DNA of 64,000 bases from CAVSWT01 sp963777515 (GTDB lineage: Bacteria > Bacteroidota > Ignavibacteria > Ignavibacteriales > Ignavibacteriaceae), in the NCBI GenBank assembly GCA_963777515.1, contig CAVZQU010000016.1:29870-93869 (forward strand), in the 5' to 3' direction. Numbering within the stretch: position 1 is the stretch's first letter; each line of letters opens with the position of its first letter. The position numbers and the translations under genes were made by a program. Under the pieces are notes generated by a model. The model did no database searches. It worked only from the letters and a program-made list of their open reading frames with translations, and was not told the origin of the DNA. Shown here one piece after another: positions 41,611 through 52,003 of this stretch.

Positions 41611-42095
41611 AGTTCTTCATTGTCGTTGGGCATCTTAAATATTTTTACAAAATTAAATCCAAGCTTTTCAAGAAGATTTATTGAGTTGGTGTTATTTAAA
41701 GAAGTAATAGCAAGCAAGGTGTTCAATCCAAAAGTATCTTTTGCATATTTTATAACTGCAAAAGCCGACTCATAAGCATACCCCTTTTTCCTATAATTAG
41801 GCAGAAAAGCAAAACCTAAATCAACTTCTTCCAGGAAATCTCTTTTAATTAATCCGCATAATCCTATTGATGAATTTGATTCCTTCTCTTTAACAAGATA
41901 GAATCCAAATCCGAATTTCTCAAAACTTGTTAGTAATCTATTAGAAATATAATTACGTGCATCTTCATTATTGTTGATATTTCTGTTACCGATGTATTTT
42001 ATCCAATCCGGATCATTCAATAATTCAAAAATGAATTTTGAATCTTCAAGTGACAGCTTAAGTAAATTTAATCTTTCAGTTTCGATTATACTCAA
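41583..42095 (-). CDS. GNAT family N-acetyltransferase
   Basis: 170 residues. RimJ/RimL-like start (ETERLNLLKLSLEDSKFIFE), acetyl-CoA loop LPNYRKKGYAYESAFAVIKY, and C-terminal NSINLLEKLGFNFVKIFKM. Transfers an acetyl group to an unknown amine. It converges on the T9SS hydrolase gene. A truncated relative lies at 46005-46291 beside the second T9SS gene. Confidence 0.9.
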   Translation of the reverse strand: MSIIETERLNLLKLSLEDSKFIFELLNDPDWIKYIGNRNINNNEDARNYISNRLLTSFEKFGFGFYLVKEKESNSSIGLCGLIKRDFLEEVDLGFAFLPNYRKKGYAYESAFAVIKYAKDTFGLNTLLAITSLNNTNSINLLEKLGFNFVKIFKMPNDNEELKLFRITSI

Positions 42096-42266
42096 ATAAA
42101 TATTCCTTTAACATTCCATTTTTTAAGTAAAATAAAAGAGATGATTTATTGGTTTAAAATAGTCAATAAAATTTTATAAATTAAAAATCATTTTTCGGGG
42201 CTCCTATTTCGATTCAAAGCTTACATTATAACAGTGTCTGAATTTCATCTTAAAAAAGAGGGTGTA

Positions 42267-45200
42267 ATGAAAAAGCTTTTTGTGTTATTCCTTTTCTCAA
42301 TAAGTTTTAGTACCATTTTACCTCAGACAATTTTCAATTCAAATCAAACAGCTAAAAAGCAGCAGTTAATAGAACAAAAACAAGGACACTTTTATTATTC
42401 AATTCAGACAAAAGATGATTCAATTAAAAATTATGATTTGGATTTATTAAAGACTGAGAATGTAATCGTTGAATTCACAACCCAGCCAATGTTCAAAGCC
42501 AATAAAAACAATCTGCAAAAAAGATCAGTATCTGATTATCAAAATTTATTTGATAGATTTTCAAATGATCTTTCAGCATTATCCAATAGCCTATAATAAA
42601 AATACAAAACTTTTAAAATCTGCACCGGTTATAAAAAAAGAATTTTACAAGCTATTTACCGGGGTTAATGTTGAAGTTCCCAAAGGATTATTAGCATCAA
42701 TTTCTTCTTTAAGCTATGTCAAAAATATTTATAAGAATAACAGAGTTTATCCTTTGGAAAATGATGTTCTGTCCAAATATAATTATTCAAAAATTGACAG
42801 CAATTTTTCAAACTTAAAAGGAGATAGTATTGTAGTTGGAGAAATTGATACCGGGATTGATTACATGAATCCTGAATTAGGAGGAGGATTTGGCCCCGGA
42901 TATAAGGTTATTGGAGGATACGATATAATAAATGACGATGACGATCCAATGGATGATATTGGGCATGGAACTCATGTAGCTGGAATAATTGCAGCTGATG
43001 GAGATAGTTTAGAAGGAGTAGCCCCTCATGCAAAGCTAATGGCTTTCAAAATATTCAGCCCAACAAAGGGAACTTATGATGCAGAGGTTATTGCGGGAAT
43101 TGAAAGAGCGGCAGACCCAAATAATGACGGAAATTTTGATGATAAAGTAGATGTTGTAAATATGAGTCTTGGAGGATCTGGCGATCCGGATGATCCTGTA
43201 TCAACAGCACTTGACAATGCCACTAGTTTGGGAATAGTTTTTTGTGTTGCCGTAGGTAACTCAGGAAACTTTTTTACAATTGGCAGTCCGGGAAACGCTC
43301 GTTCGGCAATTGGGGTTGGTGCATCTGATTATGCAAACAATATAGCTTATTTCAGTTCCAAGGGGCCTACAAAAAAAACGTATGCAATAAAACCCGATGT
43401 ACTTGCGCCGGGTGTTGATGTATATTCAACCTATTTAAATAATACTTTCGTAAAAATGAGCGGGACATCAATGGCTACGCCTTATATTGCAGGCGTATGT
43501 GTATTATTAAAGCAGCTTCATAAAAACTGGACGCCGGAAAAAATTAAATCTGTTATTATGACTACCGCTACATCTCTTCCAAATGATATAATGGAACAAG
43601 GAGCGGGAATTGTAAATCCTGATAAAGCCCTTAACGAACAAACCATAATTACTCCTTCGTCTTTAAGCTATGGATTTTGCAACACTCAAGTTGATGTTTG
43701 GACTAAAACTGATACTTTACTTATAAAAAATAATTCTGGTAATTCAAAAGATTATTCAATTAATATTTCAAATCCGATGTTAGAAGTTTCTCCTTCAAAT
43801 TTAACTATTGCCCAGAATGATTCTGCATATATATATGTAACTCTTACGGTCGATAATAACAAAGTTAATTTTCTCCAATCAGGTTCTTATTCATATAACG
43901 GAAACTTAAATATTTCGGATGGGTCAGAACAAATACATATTCCCTGGGGCTTTGTAAAAACCACAAGGATATTTCTTTCATTTGATAAACCTCCAGCGTA
44001 TTTTACTATTTCCAATAATGATAGTACATACTCTCCCATTGATGCAGATTGGAATGATGACTATACTCAAGCTGAATTCATTTTACCTAGCAGCACTTAT
44101 AATATTACATCCATTTTTATTCAGTTTAGTAATGATACACTTTATAATATTCAGAGCATTAAAATAGTAAATAATGAAAATGTAACAGTAGAAAACAGCA
44201 GCAGCTATTATTATAAGCTCTGAAATGCAAAAAATGAATTATATTTTGAAGCAACAGATGAAATGGGGACAGAGCTTTCAAAAAAAACGAACTGGTCGGG
44301 AAATTTATCTTTGATCTATCCTGATTCTTTGCAGATAAAATCATTTAGTTTTTATATAGATTCAGGTTCTACTTTAAGATTATCAGATTTGACCACGAAA
44401 TTTTCATTATTGCCCGGAGAGTTTGAAAAAGATTATAGTTCAAATAAGATATATTTATATCATCATGATATAGTTAAAGGAATTAATTCAGATATTCATT
44501 TAATAGACAATCCGGATAAGAAGTATATTACAGCAAATCTGGATATATATCATTCACCTTTTACAGATATTCACAAATTATACTTTGGAAATAGTGTAGA
44601 CCTGGAATATCTTTATGATTTTCCCGGATATTATGCAAGCTATATAAACCCGGTTGAACTAAATAATAATCATTGGAAAGGGAAATTATATATCTCGCCC
44701 AATAAAAGTAATATAGAAGGATTTTCGATTAATATATATGAACCGTTAACTGAAGATAATTTCCCTGATTTTTCATGGTTAGCTACCGGTATGATTGCAG
44801 TCAGAAATGACAGCATCGGGTTTCATTCGTTATTTGACTCAACCAATATAAAATATATGGTTCCCAATGGTGGTGAAATTATTATAGGGAAAGGAATATC
44901 GGTCCCCAATTCAAATTTATTTTATCCATGGAGCTCTGTAGATTATCCATTTTATGTATGCCTTGGATACATAGGGCAATTCGGAGAATATAGATATTCA
45001 GATTTTGTAAATACAACATATAATCTTTTTAATATTAATAATGATATCATTCGCCAAGGAAGTTTTGATAATTCAAGTATAAACTTTGATGCATTGAGCG
45101 TAGGTAATTACAGGCTGGAAATGAAACACAGTAATTATACAATTGAAAAAGAACGTGGAACTCTGTCGATGAATTTTAGTTTTTATAAAGCCGAACAACA

Positions 45201-45879
45201 GGATACTGTATCTCCTCCAATAACTCAGTCACTTCAAATTCTTAATTCGAAAAATATTCCTTCAACATTACTAGAAAAAAATGAGAAGGCAAGTATTTTA
45301 TTTTCTGTTGCCAATATTTCATTAGGCGATAGTGTTAATATGTTCGTAAAAGAGCAAAACAGTAATGATTGGAATTCTCTTAATGTAAAGTATTCACATT
45401 ATGATCCGCGTTATGGATTTCTATATTCCGCTGATCTTTCAAATTATACTAACTTCGATTCAGCGGCACTTGATCTCAAGTTAGATTTAGTGAGTGAACC
45501 AAACTACAAAAGCGAAATAACCTGGGAACCTGCAGTAGGTATAGGAAAATTTGTGGGAAGTCTTGAACCGGTATCTGTTAAAGATCCAAAAAATGAATTA
45601 CCCGTTGAATATAAATTATTTAATAATTATCCAAACCCGTTTAACCCTTCAACAAAAATTAAATATTCTATCCCCGCAGGGACACAGCGCACGGTATCCG
45701 TACAATTAAAAGTATATGACATACTAGGAAGAGAAGTTGCAACACTTGTTAACGAAACAAAATCTGCCGGCAATTATGAGATAACATTTGATGCACGCAA
45801 TATTGCAAGCGGAGTGTATTTCTACCGGCTTAAAGCTGGTAATTTTGTTCAAACAAAAAAGATGATATTGCTTCGTTAG
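42267..45879 (+). CDS. T9SS-secreted subtilisin-like (S8) protease, frameshift and in-frame TGA
   Basis: Start ATG at 42267 (MKKLFVLFLFSISFSTILPQ) follows GAGGGTG. A propeptide region precedes the S8 domain with Asp in GEIDTGID, His in GHGTHVAGI and Ser in SGTSMATPYIAG. Beta domains follow, then a T9SS tail (YKLFNNYPNPFNPSTKIKYS). The frame breaks near 42587, just after the propeptide. An in-frame TGA at 44221-44223 splits the C-terminal part; the same frame continues NAKNELYFEATDEMGTELSK. Reconstructed length is about 1204 residues. Catalysis could survive truncation, but secretion would not, since the sorting domain is lost. Confidence 0.82.
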
Positions 45880-46025
45880 AAAAAACAAAATGGAAAACCT
45901 TCAAGGTTAAAGCTATAAATGCATTGACAATTTATAAATGAAATTCAAATTGAAATGTTTTTAAAATGATAAAACCTTGAAGGTTGTAATTAGGAATGTC
46001 AGACCTACGTTTTTCTAAACAGTTT
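45713..46025. repeat. duplicated segment, copy 2 (T9SS tail, spacer, GNAT 3' end)
   Basis: Second copy of 41295-41610, including the paired inverted repeats AACCTTCAAGGTT (45896-45908) and AACCTTGAAGGTT (45973-45985). The spacer is better conserved between copies than the adjoining GNAT codons, by eye. Confidence 0.85.
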
Positions 46026-46291
46026 CAGTTTTTCATTGTCGTTGGGAATCTTAATTATTTTTTCAAATTTAAATCCAAGCTTCTCAAGCAGATTTATTGA
46101 GTTGGTTTTATTTAAAGAAGTAATTGCAAGTAGCGTGTTCAATCCAAAAGTATCTTTTGCTAGTTTTATAACTGTGGAAGCAGATTCATATGCAAAACCT
46201 TTTTTTAGTATTGATGTAATAAAGCGAAACCCCAACCAGCTTTTTCAAGGGGCTTCTTTAAGGTTTGGTTGTTGCTTTTTAATCAATTGAA
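46005..46291 (-). pseudogene. truncated GNAT acetyltransferase
   Basis: Homologous to the last 85 or so residues of the GNAT gene at 41583-42095. An intact C-terminus reads LAKDTFGLNTLLAITSLNKT then NSINLLEKLGFKFEKIIKI. Upstream, the acetyl-CoA region is readable only by changing frame (LEKAGWGFALLHQY then KKGFAYES), and the N-terminal half is absent. The central part differs from the intact copy, so it is a diverged relative rather than a fresh duplicate. Confidence 0.8.
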
Positions 46292-46530
46292 ACTAATATT
46301 GATAAATAAATGGTTGAATTACTATGCATTTAATTGAGTAGATTATGTGTACATTCAATAGTATCCTAAATTAAAAATTTTGGGGATAATTATTTTTAAG
46401 ATATTAAGCTTAAATAATTAATAAAATTTTCTACCCTCTTTCCTATAAATCAATTATTAATTCTATTTAAGATTCAGAAGGTTAATTTTATAACCTATAG
46501 TAATTAATTCGTATGTCGTATTAATATTTT

Positions 46531-46554
46531 ATATTCCTATGATATATGGAGTAT
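46531..46554 (+). promoter_or_regulatory. GGA-containing hairpin in the leader of the CsrA-kinase gene
   Basis: ATATTCC (46531-46537), a 10-base loop and GGAGTAT (46548-46554) can pair over 7 positions including one G-U. The GGA lies at the stem end, 20 bases before the ATG at 46571. CsrA proteins bind GGA motifs in leader hairpins, so self-regulation is possible. GGAG is rather far from the ATG for a usual ribosome site; AGAAAG at 46556-46561 is closer but weak. Confidence 0.35.
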
Positions 46555-46570
46555 CAGAAAGAAATATATT

Positions 46571-48742
46571 ATGTTGATATTAGGCAGGAAAGATGGCGAA
46601 GAAATAAATATTGGGAATGATATTACCATAAAAGTAATATCAATATCACAGGGGCAGGTAAAATTAGGGCTGATTGCGCCAAAAGATGTTCAAATACTGC
46701 GAAGTGAAATCGACAATATGTTTGATAAGACACTTTCAGTGACATTAGCAAAAGAAAAACCTAAGAGTACGAATCAAATAATTGACTTTTTTTTACTGCT
46801 GAAAGAAGAATTTAACGAAACCATCAATAAGCGAAAAAAAGTTTCGGAATTAATTAAAGCCTCGGAAGCAAGATTCAAAAAGCTTTTCTATAAAAACCCA
46901 ATCCCGATTATAATTACTTTATATACAGACGGCACCATAATAGATGTAAATGATAAATTTTGTGAGCTTATTAATCTCGATAAAAATTTTATAATAGGAA
47001 ATACTACTCTAGATTTAAATATTTATCCTAATAAAACCTTTAGAGAAAATATGCTGAGATCCATTTCTGAAGATCGCGGCTTAAAAAATATTACTCTAAA
47101 ATTTATTAATAATTCCGGTGTACAGTTGGAAACTATTGTTGCATATGAAATGATAGAACTTGATGGAATAAAATATATTCTTGATATGTTTTTAGATGTT
47201 ACATATTTACATAAAGCAGAAGAACAAAATAAACTTCATGCTAAAATGCTGAATTCTATCGGCCAGGCAGTTATTGCTGTTGATTTAAAACACAATATTA
47301 TTTTTTGGAACCAGGCTGCCGAAAAACTATATCAATGGACTGCTTCCGAAGTATTAGGAAAAAATCTTAAGTCCATTGCCCCGACAAATTCAACATTAAT
47401 TGAGGATGAAGATATAATAAAAACTTTAGAAAATGCTAAAACCTGGTCTGGAGAGTTTTTAATTAAGAGAAAAGATGGTTCGGCAATTCCCGCTTTAATT
47501 ACTCTCAACACTATTAATAATTCTTCAGGCATTTTAACCAGTATAGTTAGTATTTCTTATGATATTTCCGATATCAAAAATAGGGAGCTAGAATTAAGTG
47601 AAACCGGAAGCAAAGCTGAAGATATGAGCATGTTAAAATCTCATTTCTTATCAAGCATTAGCCACGAGCTTCGCACGCCATTAACAGGTATTCTTGGATT
47701 CTCTGATATTCTTGAAGATGAAATTTCCAATCCTGAACACAGTAAAATGATAAAAGACATTAAGAAGGGCGGGGAGAGGTTGCTGGAGTCAATAAATTCT
47801 ATTTTGGAACTCTCAAGCCTTGAAGCCAATAAATATGATATTAAAGTCACATTGATTAACATAACTAAAATTTTAAGGGAAGTAGTAAAATCATTTGAGA
47901 CTTCTATTTCGATAAAAAATATTTATTTGCGATTGAGTATTCCCGATAATGACGTCATGATCAATTCGGATGAAAGAATTGTTAAAACAATTATTTCTAA
48001 TCTAATAAATAATGCTGTAACGTTTACCCAAGAAGGTGGAATTACAGTTAGTCTTGAAGCAACAGAAAATGATTTTGTAAAAATAACCGTTAAGGATACA
48101 GGTATTGGTATATCGGATGAGAATAAAAAAATAATTTTTGATGCGTTTAGGCAGGGCAGCGAAGGTTATGGCCGCATAGCTGAAGGTTTTGGTCTAGGCC
48201 TTACGCTTGTTAAAAACTTTTTAAATCTGATTAATGGCGAGATTACCCTTAATAGTAAGGTTGATGAAGGCTCACAATTTACTGTTACTTTGCCTATAAC
48301 CGAAAAGAGAATATTTTATCCAAAGGTCTCAAATAATCCGGGCCTAATGCTTAATGATACTCAAAAAAGTCCTAATGAGAAATTAAAAGTCATGCTTGTA
48401 GAAAATGATGTATCAAATGCTGCTGTGGTTAAACTTATTCTTCAGAACAAATATTTTGTTGAAATTGCCCAGACCGGTGAGTCAGCTCTTAAACTTATTA
48501 AAATTAAAGACTATGATATATTTTTAATGGATATAAATTTGGGTGAAGGAATGGATGGCTTGATGTTAACTAAAATGATAAGAAATATGCCAAAGTATTC
48601 TCAAACTCCGATAATAGCAATTACTGCTTATGCTATGCAGAGTGATAAGGACGAATGTATTAATGCCGGCTGCTCGGATTATATTACAAAACCTTTTACA
48701 AAAGAAATACTTTTAAATATAATTTCTCAATTTATTTCTTAA
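46571..48742 (+). CDS. CsrA domain-PAS-PAS-hybrid histidine kinase fusion
   Basis: 723 residues in one unbroken frame. Residues 1-50 are a CsrA domain that aligns with E. coli CsrA from M1 without gaps (MLILGRKDGEEINIGNDITI, QVKLGLIAPKDVQILRSEI), keeping the RNA-contact residues L4, R6, V40, R44 and E46. A helical linker (about 55-95) leads to two PAS domains (about 93-215 and 222-340). HisKA follows with the H-box SSISHELRTPLTGILGF (His365), then HATPase with NLINNA, VKDTGIGIS and GFGLGLTLV. A C-terminal receiver domain has Asp654 (LMDINLGEGMDG) and Lys707 (ITKPF). No membrane helix is visible, so it is cytoplasmic. The gene stands alone. A fusion made by an indel cannot be formally excluded, but no internal start with a ribosome site precedes the first PAS domain. 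Confidence 0.93.
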   Translation: MLILGRKDGEEINIGNDITIKVISISQGQVKLGLIAPKDVQILRSEIDNMFDKTLSVTLAKEKPKSTNQIIDFFLLLKEEFNETINKRKKVSELIKASEARFKKLFYKNPIPIIITLYTDGTIIDVNDKFCELINLDKNFIIGNTTLDLNIYPNKTFRENMLRSISEDRGLKNITLKFINNSGVQLETIVAYEMIELDGIKYILDMFLDVTYLHKAEEQNKLHAKMLNSIGQAVIAVDLKHNIIFWNQAAEKLYQWTASEVLGKNLKSIAPTNSTLIEDEDIIKTLENAKTWSGEFLIKRKDGSAIPALITLNTINNSSGILTSIVSISYDISDIKNRELELSETGSKAEDMSMLKSHFLSSISHELRTPLTGILGFSDILEDEISNPEHSKMIKDIKKGGERLLESINSILELSSLEANKYDIKVTLINITKILREVVKSFETSISIKNIYLRLSIPDNDVMINSDERIVKTIISNLINNAVTFTQEGGITVSLEATENDFVKITVKDTGIGISDENKKIIFDAFRQGSEGYGRIAEGFGLGLTLVKNFLNLINGEITLNSKVDEGSQFTVTLPITEKRIFYPKVSNNPGLMLNDTQKSPNEKLKVMLVENDVSNAAVVKLILQNKYFVEIAQTGESALKLIKIKDYDIFLMDINLGEGMDGLMLTKMIRNMPKYSQTPIIAITAYAMQSDKDECINAGCSDYITKPFTKEILLNIISQFIS

Positions 48743-48761
48743 CCATTCACCCTTTCCGTTT

Positions 48762-48863
48762 TTATTTTAAATTCCATTTGCCGCTGCTTTTTGCGGCGTC
48801 AATTAATTTATGTCCTTGTTCTATCATTAACACTTCTTCAATCATCTTTACGGCTCTTTCCAT
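48762..48863 (-). pseudogene. remnant resembling the C-terminus of a YdeI/OmpD-associated protein
   Basis: A 33-codon open stretch reads MERAVKMIEEVLMIEQGHKL then IDAAKSSGKW. The pattern of a Gly-linked helix ending in AAKxxGxW matches the end of YdeI/OmpD-associated proteins. No upstream part remains. It lies between the kinase and the 49000 gene. Weak call based on a short motif. Confidence 0.35.
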
Positions 48864-48999
48864 ACTTCACTTGCCCCAACTGCTTTTAAGTTTCCTTGTA
48901 GTAAGTTTAAAATACAGCATTTTATAATTTAATTTTAAATAATATATTATTATTAAAACAAACCAATACTTTCATTAATGTCTTCAGAAAGGACGCCTT

Positions 49000-49293
49000 T
49001 TGTTTGCAGTCATCAACCATCTTAACTTAACAACATCAGCGGATGAAATTGGAAACCTTGTAAAAGATGAGGGACTATCCATTTTATCAAAGAATAAAGG
49101 ATTTAAGGATTTTTATTTTGTAAAGGAAGCAGACAATAAAGGCTGTGTTATTATACTTTGGGAAACTGCCGAAGATGCTGTAAATGGTGCAAAGCAGTTT
49201 GGCCCAACCTGGTTCGCCGCTAATATAAAACCTTTTTTATCGGGCGAAGAAGGTAGAAGCGTTGGGCCGGTTATAGTTAATTATAATGAATGA
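49000..49293 (+). CDS. small dimeric alpha/beta-barrel (ABM-like) protein
   Basis: 97 residues. The probable start is TTG at 49000 with GAAAGGA 6 bases upstream; no ATG fits the frame. It reads FAVINHLNLTTSADEIGNLV, then GFKDFYFVKEADNKGCVIIL and FGPTWFAANIKPFL. The ferredoxin-like fold pattern suits the antibiotic-biosynthesis-monooxygenase superfamily. Substrate and role are unknown. Confidence 0.65.
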   Translation: MFAVINHLNLTTSADEIGNLVKDEGLSILSKNKGFKDFYFVKEADNKGCVIILWETAEDAVNGAKQFGPTWFAANIKPFLSGEEGRSVGPVIVNYNE

Positions 49294-49390
49294 TTGAAAT
49301 AATTTTTGAATAAGCAAAATAAAAATATTTAAAACCTTCGCATTAATTAGAAGGCTTTATTATTCTCAACCATAATAAATATAATCTCGT

Positions 49391-50579
49391 TTACATTTCA
49401 ATCCCAACGGCTAAACCTAAATTCTGCCCCGTATATTTTTTTGTTAGAGAATATCCGGGTTCACCCACTTCTAATCCGGAATATTGATAGGATATATTAA
49501 AAGAAAGACATTGGTATTTATATGATGCTCCAACATTTATAGAATACGGGGTTGTTCTTGTATCTCTTTCATAACTTGTAAAAAAAGGATTTTTATATTC
49601 AACGTATTTTGAAAAAAGAAATCCTATTTGAAGGCTTCTGTTGGTTGGTAATTTATTCCGGTAATAATTCTTGAATTAAATATATTTTCTTCATTTTTTG
49701 AAAATGCATAATTTGAATTTACCTGGTATTTTGTATAACTATTAAAGTCATGGTAAGTTTCTAATGATATTCCCAAACAATTAAAAATTGAATATCTAAT
49801 TCCTAATCCGAATATTCCGTTATAATAAAAATAAGGTTTACTGAAATAACGCATTTCAGATTCATTCTCCGACTGTGATTCTTCCTGAGAATCCGCGCTT
49901 CTAAAAACTATATAAGATTTTAACTGGTTACTAAATGCATAATTCATTCTAAAGACAATTGAATATTGTCAAAAAGGTTTTGATAAAATCTAATGTTTCC
50001 TTGATCCATTAAATTAAATTTCAAGTCCGTTTTATTTGTTAATATTCCAACACCAATAGTAAAAATTTTCGAAGTTTTAAATACAGATGAAATTTGAAAC
50101 AGGGCATTCATTGTTTGAACGGACACATCATTAACATTGTTAAGATTAAAATTATATGAAAAATCTCCACGTTCATTTTCGTATGAAGAGATTAAATTGT
50201 TTATATAACTTATTTGTATTGCATAAAAACTGTGTTGATATTGAAAAATAAAATTTGGCAAGAATTTAGTTTTGCCGTTAAATGTTGTGACTCCATCCTC
50301 AGAAATGGATTGTTTTAAATTTGAAAGCAAACTTGCCTCCGCGTAAAGCTTTGAATGAGAATTAATAAATTGAGGATTGTATGGATTTAACTTTGTATCA
50401 AATCCCAAATTTCCGTTCGGGAAATAATTTATGGTATTAACAGAATAATCAAAATCAAAATTGTAAACCGAACTTATAAATTGGGCATTACCTGAAATAG
50501 AAAAAATTACAACAAAGAGTAATATTATAAATTCCATTGAGTATCCGTTATTTATTTTGAGCTTTATAGATTTTTTCAT
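49391..50579 (-). CDS. outer membrane beta-barrel protein, two frameshifts
   Basis: About 396 residues when restored. A long N-region precedes the signal peptide (EFIILLFVVIFSISGNAQ). The rest is amphipathic beta strand rich in Tyr, Phe and Asn. One A is lost near 49945 (restored QLSLEMNYAFSNQLKSY) and one base changes near 49655 (restored PTNRSLQIGFLFSKYVEYKN). It ends GQNLGLAVGIEM. No named family was recognised; a porin or PorV/FadL-like transporter is possible. Confidence 0.65.
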
Positions 50580-50866
50580 TTATGCCTCCCCGTATAAAAT
50601 AGGTTAAAGAAAAGTTGTCATTAACATTTTTAAATTAATTCATTAGTATTAAATCCACAATATTAACTTCAAATATTAAATGAACAATCACGCCGTGCTG
50701 CCGTTGACATTGCGTTACTTGTTTTTATGTTATTTTTGTTTTCATTCAAGTCTTGGTGACAGGTTATCATGTGGTTATCTACATGAGAAAATCCCGAGAA
50801 ACATAATGAGACTTAACCTACTTTAAATTAATAGTCAACTTGAGTTAAATAAATTATTTTTAGGAA

Positions 50867-51418
50867 GTGAAGATGAAAATTTTTTTAGTTTCCCATAAAG
50901 TTCAGGTTATTTTAATGGTTTTTGCTTTTCTAGTTGTTAACAATAAATCTTACCCGCAAAATAAAGACAGTTGTAATAATCATCACATGAATGATTCAAC
51001 CTTGATGCAAAGACAGCATATGATACATTCCGAAAGTCACATGGTTATGCCTTTTGATATGAATAAAGTTACTCACTATTTTATAAAAAACAATCAAGGC
51101 GGTGTTTTAATGATAAAGACAAAGAATAAAAAAGATACCGCACAGGCAGCATTGATACAAAGTCATTTGAAAAAAGAAGGCAAATTATTTTCAAATGCTG
51201 ATTTCAGAGATCCCAAAACTCTTCATGGGATGAATATGCCGGGTTTAAAAGTTTTATCCGGATCAAAAGGTAAGTTTAAGGTAAAGTATAAAAATTTATC
51301 TGACGGCGGACAGCTCACTTTTAATTCAAAGAATTCAGAAGTAATAAATGCCATTCACAAATGGTTTGACGCTCAATTGAAAGATCACGGCAGCGATGCA
51401 AAAAGCAGTTTGGATTAA
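50867..51418 (+). CDS. secreted His/Met-rich protein of an uncharacterised family
   Basis: 183 residues. A signal peptide (VILMVFAFLVVNNKSYPQ) is followed by a segment with many His and Met residues (CNNHHMNDSTLMQRQHMIHS). The remaining domain (THYFIKNNQGGVLMIKTKNK, AALIQSHLKKEGKLFSNADF, INAIHKWFDAQLKDHGS) resembles a family often mislabelled aspartate carbamoyltransferase. The His/Met-rich part suggests copper or other soft-metal binding, which is inference only. Confidence 0.6.
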   Translation: MKMKIFLVSHKVQVILMVFAFLVVNNKSYPQNKDSCNNHHMNDSTLMQRQHMIHSESHMVMPFDMNKVTHYFIKNNQGGVLMIKTKNKKDTAQAALIQSHLKKEGKLFSNADFRDPKTLHGMNMPGLKVLSGSKGKFKVKYKNLSDGGQLTFNSKNSEVINAIHKWFDAQLKDHGSDAKSSLD

Positions 51419-51505
51419 AAAGTAATTACTCAAAATAACACAACTGTTTATATTAAAAATTTATATCGTCAATAGATTGTGTCGCAATTGAATAAATAAA
51501 TTTTC

Positions 51506-51640
51506 TTACATTCCATCCAAAATAAACAACGTACAATCCGCTTTTTTTTGACGCATTGGTTTTACCGGTGCGTATTCTTCCGAATCAACAAATGTTTGTG
51601 CACTCTTAATATCAGGGAGTTCAATGATAACAACCTGGGT
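51506..51640 (-). pseudogene. duplicated 3' end of the DUF1330 gene
   Basis: Matches 52262-52398, the stop and last 45 or so codons of the intact DUF1330 gene, with roughly one mismatch per 13 bases by eye and a small length change in a T run. It has no start. It lies on the far side of the brnT/brnA pair, so the toxin-antitoxin module is bracketed by direct repeats. Confidence 0.85.
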
Positions 51641-51711
51641 AGATTGAGTTGCTATTTATTTATATTTGAGATAAATTCTGATATAATTATATAATAATTA
51701 TAATATCATTT

Positions 51712-52002
51712 ATGAACGACATTCAATTTCAATGGGATCAAAATAAGAACCATGAGAATATTAAAAAACATAAAGTTCCTTTTGAAGAGGCTAAAACTGT
51801 TTTCTTTGATGAAAATGCAAGGCTTATTACAGATCCTGAACATTCATTTAATGAAGAACGATTTATTATTTTGGGTATATCTAACAAGTTAAGACTACTT
51901 GTTGTAGTTCATACTTATAAAGAAAATGATGAAGTTATTCGTATAATCTCTGCAAGAAAAGCAACTAAATTTGAAACAAAATATTATAATGAGGTAAATT
52001 AA
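51712..52002 (+). CDS. brnT: BrnT-family ribonuclease toxin
   Basis: 96 residues. It opens NDIQFQWDQNKNHENIKKHK, and the BrnT core includes PFEEAKTVFFDENARLI, EERFIILGISNKLRLLVVVH and IISARKATKFETKYYNE. BrnT is an RNase that blocks translation and is neutralised by BrnA. It is followed one base later by the antitoxin. AT-rich palindromes upstream (ATAATTATATAATAATTAT) may be the operator. Confidence 0.92.
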   Translation: MNDIQFQWDQNKNHENIKKHKVPFEEAKTVFFDENARLITDPEHSFNEERFIILGISNKLRLLVVVHTYKENDEVIRIISARKATKFETKYYNEVN

Positions 52003-52003
52003 A

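Noticed and set aside
44221..44223. TGA read as an amino acid (recoded or alternative code)
   Set aside because: TGA ends other genes here, such as ligA at 6669-6671 and the YbhN-like gene at 25373-25375, and no selenocysteine structure was seen. A point error or nonsense mutation is simpler.
46005..46235. Short GNAT-like frame as a functional small protein
   Set aside because: It lacks the N-terminal half, and the acetyl-CoA site is frame-broken, so it is treated as a pseudogene.
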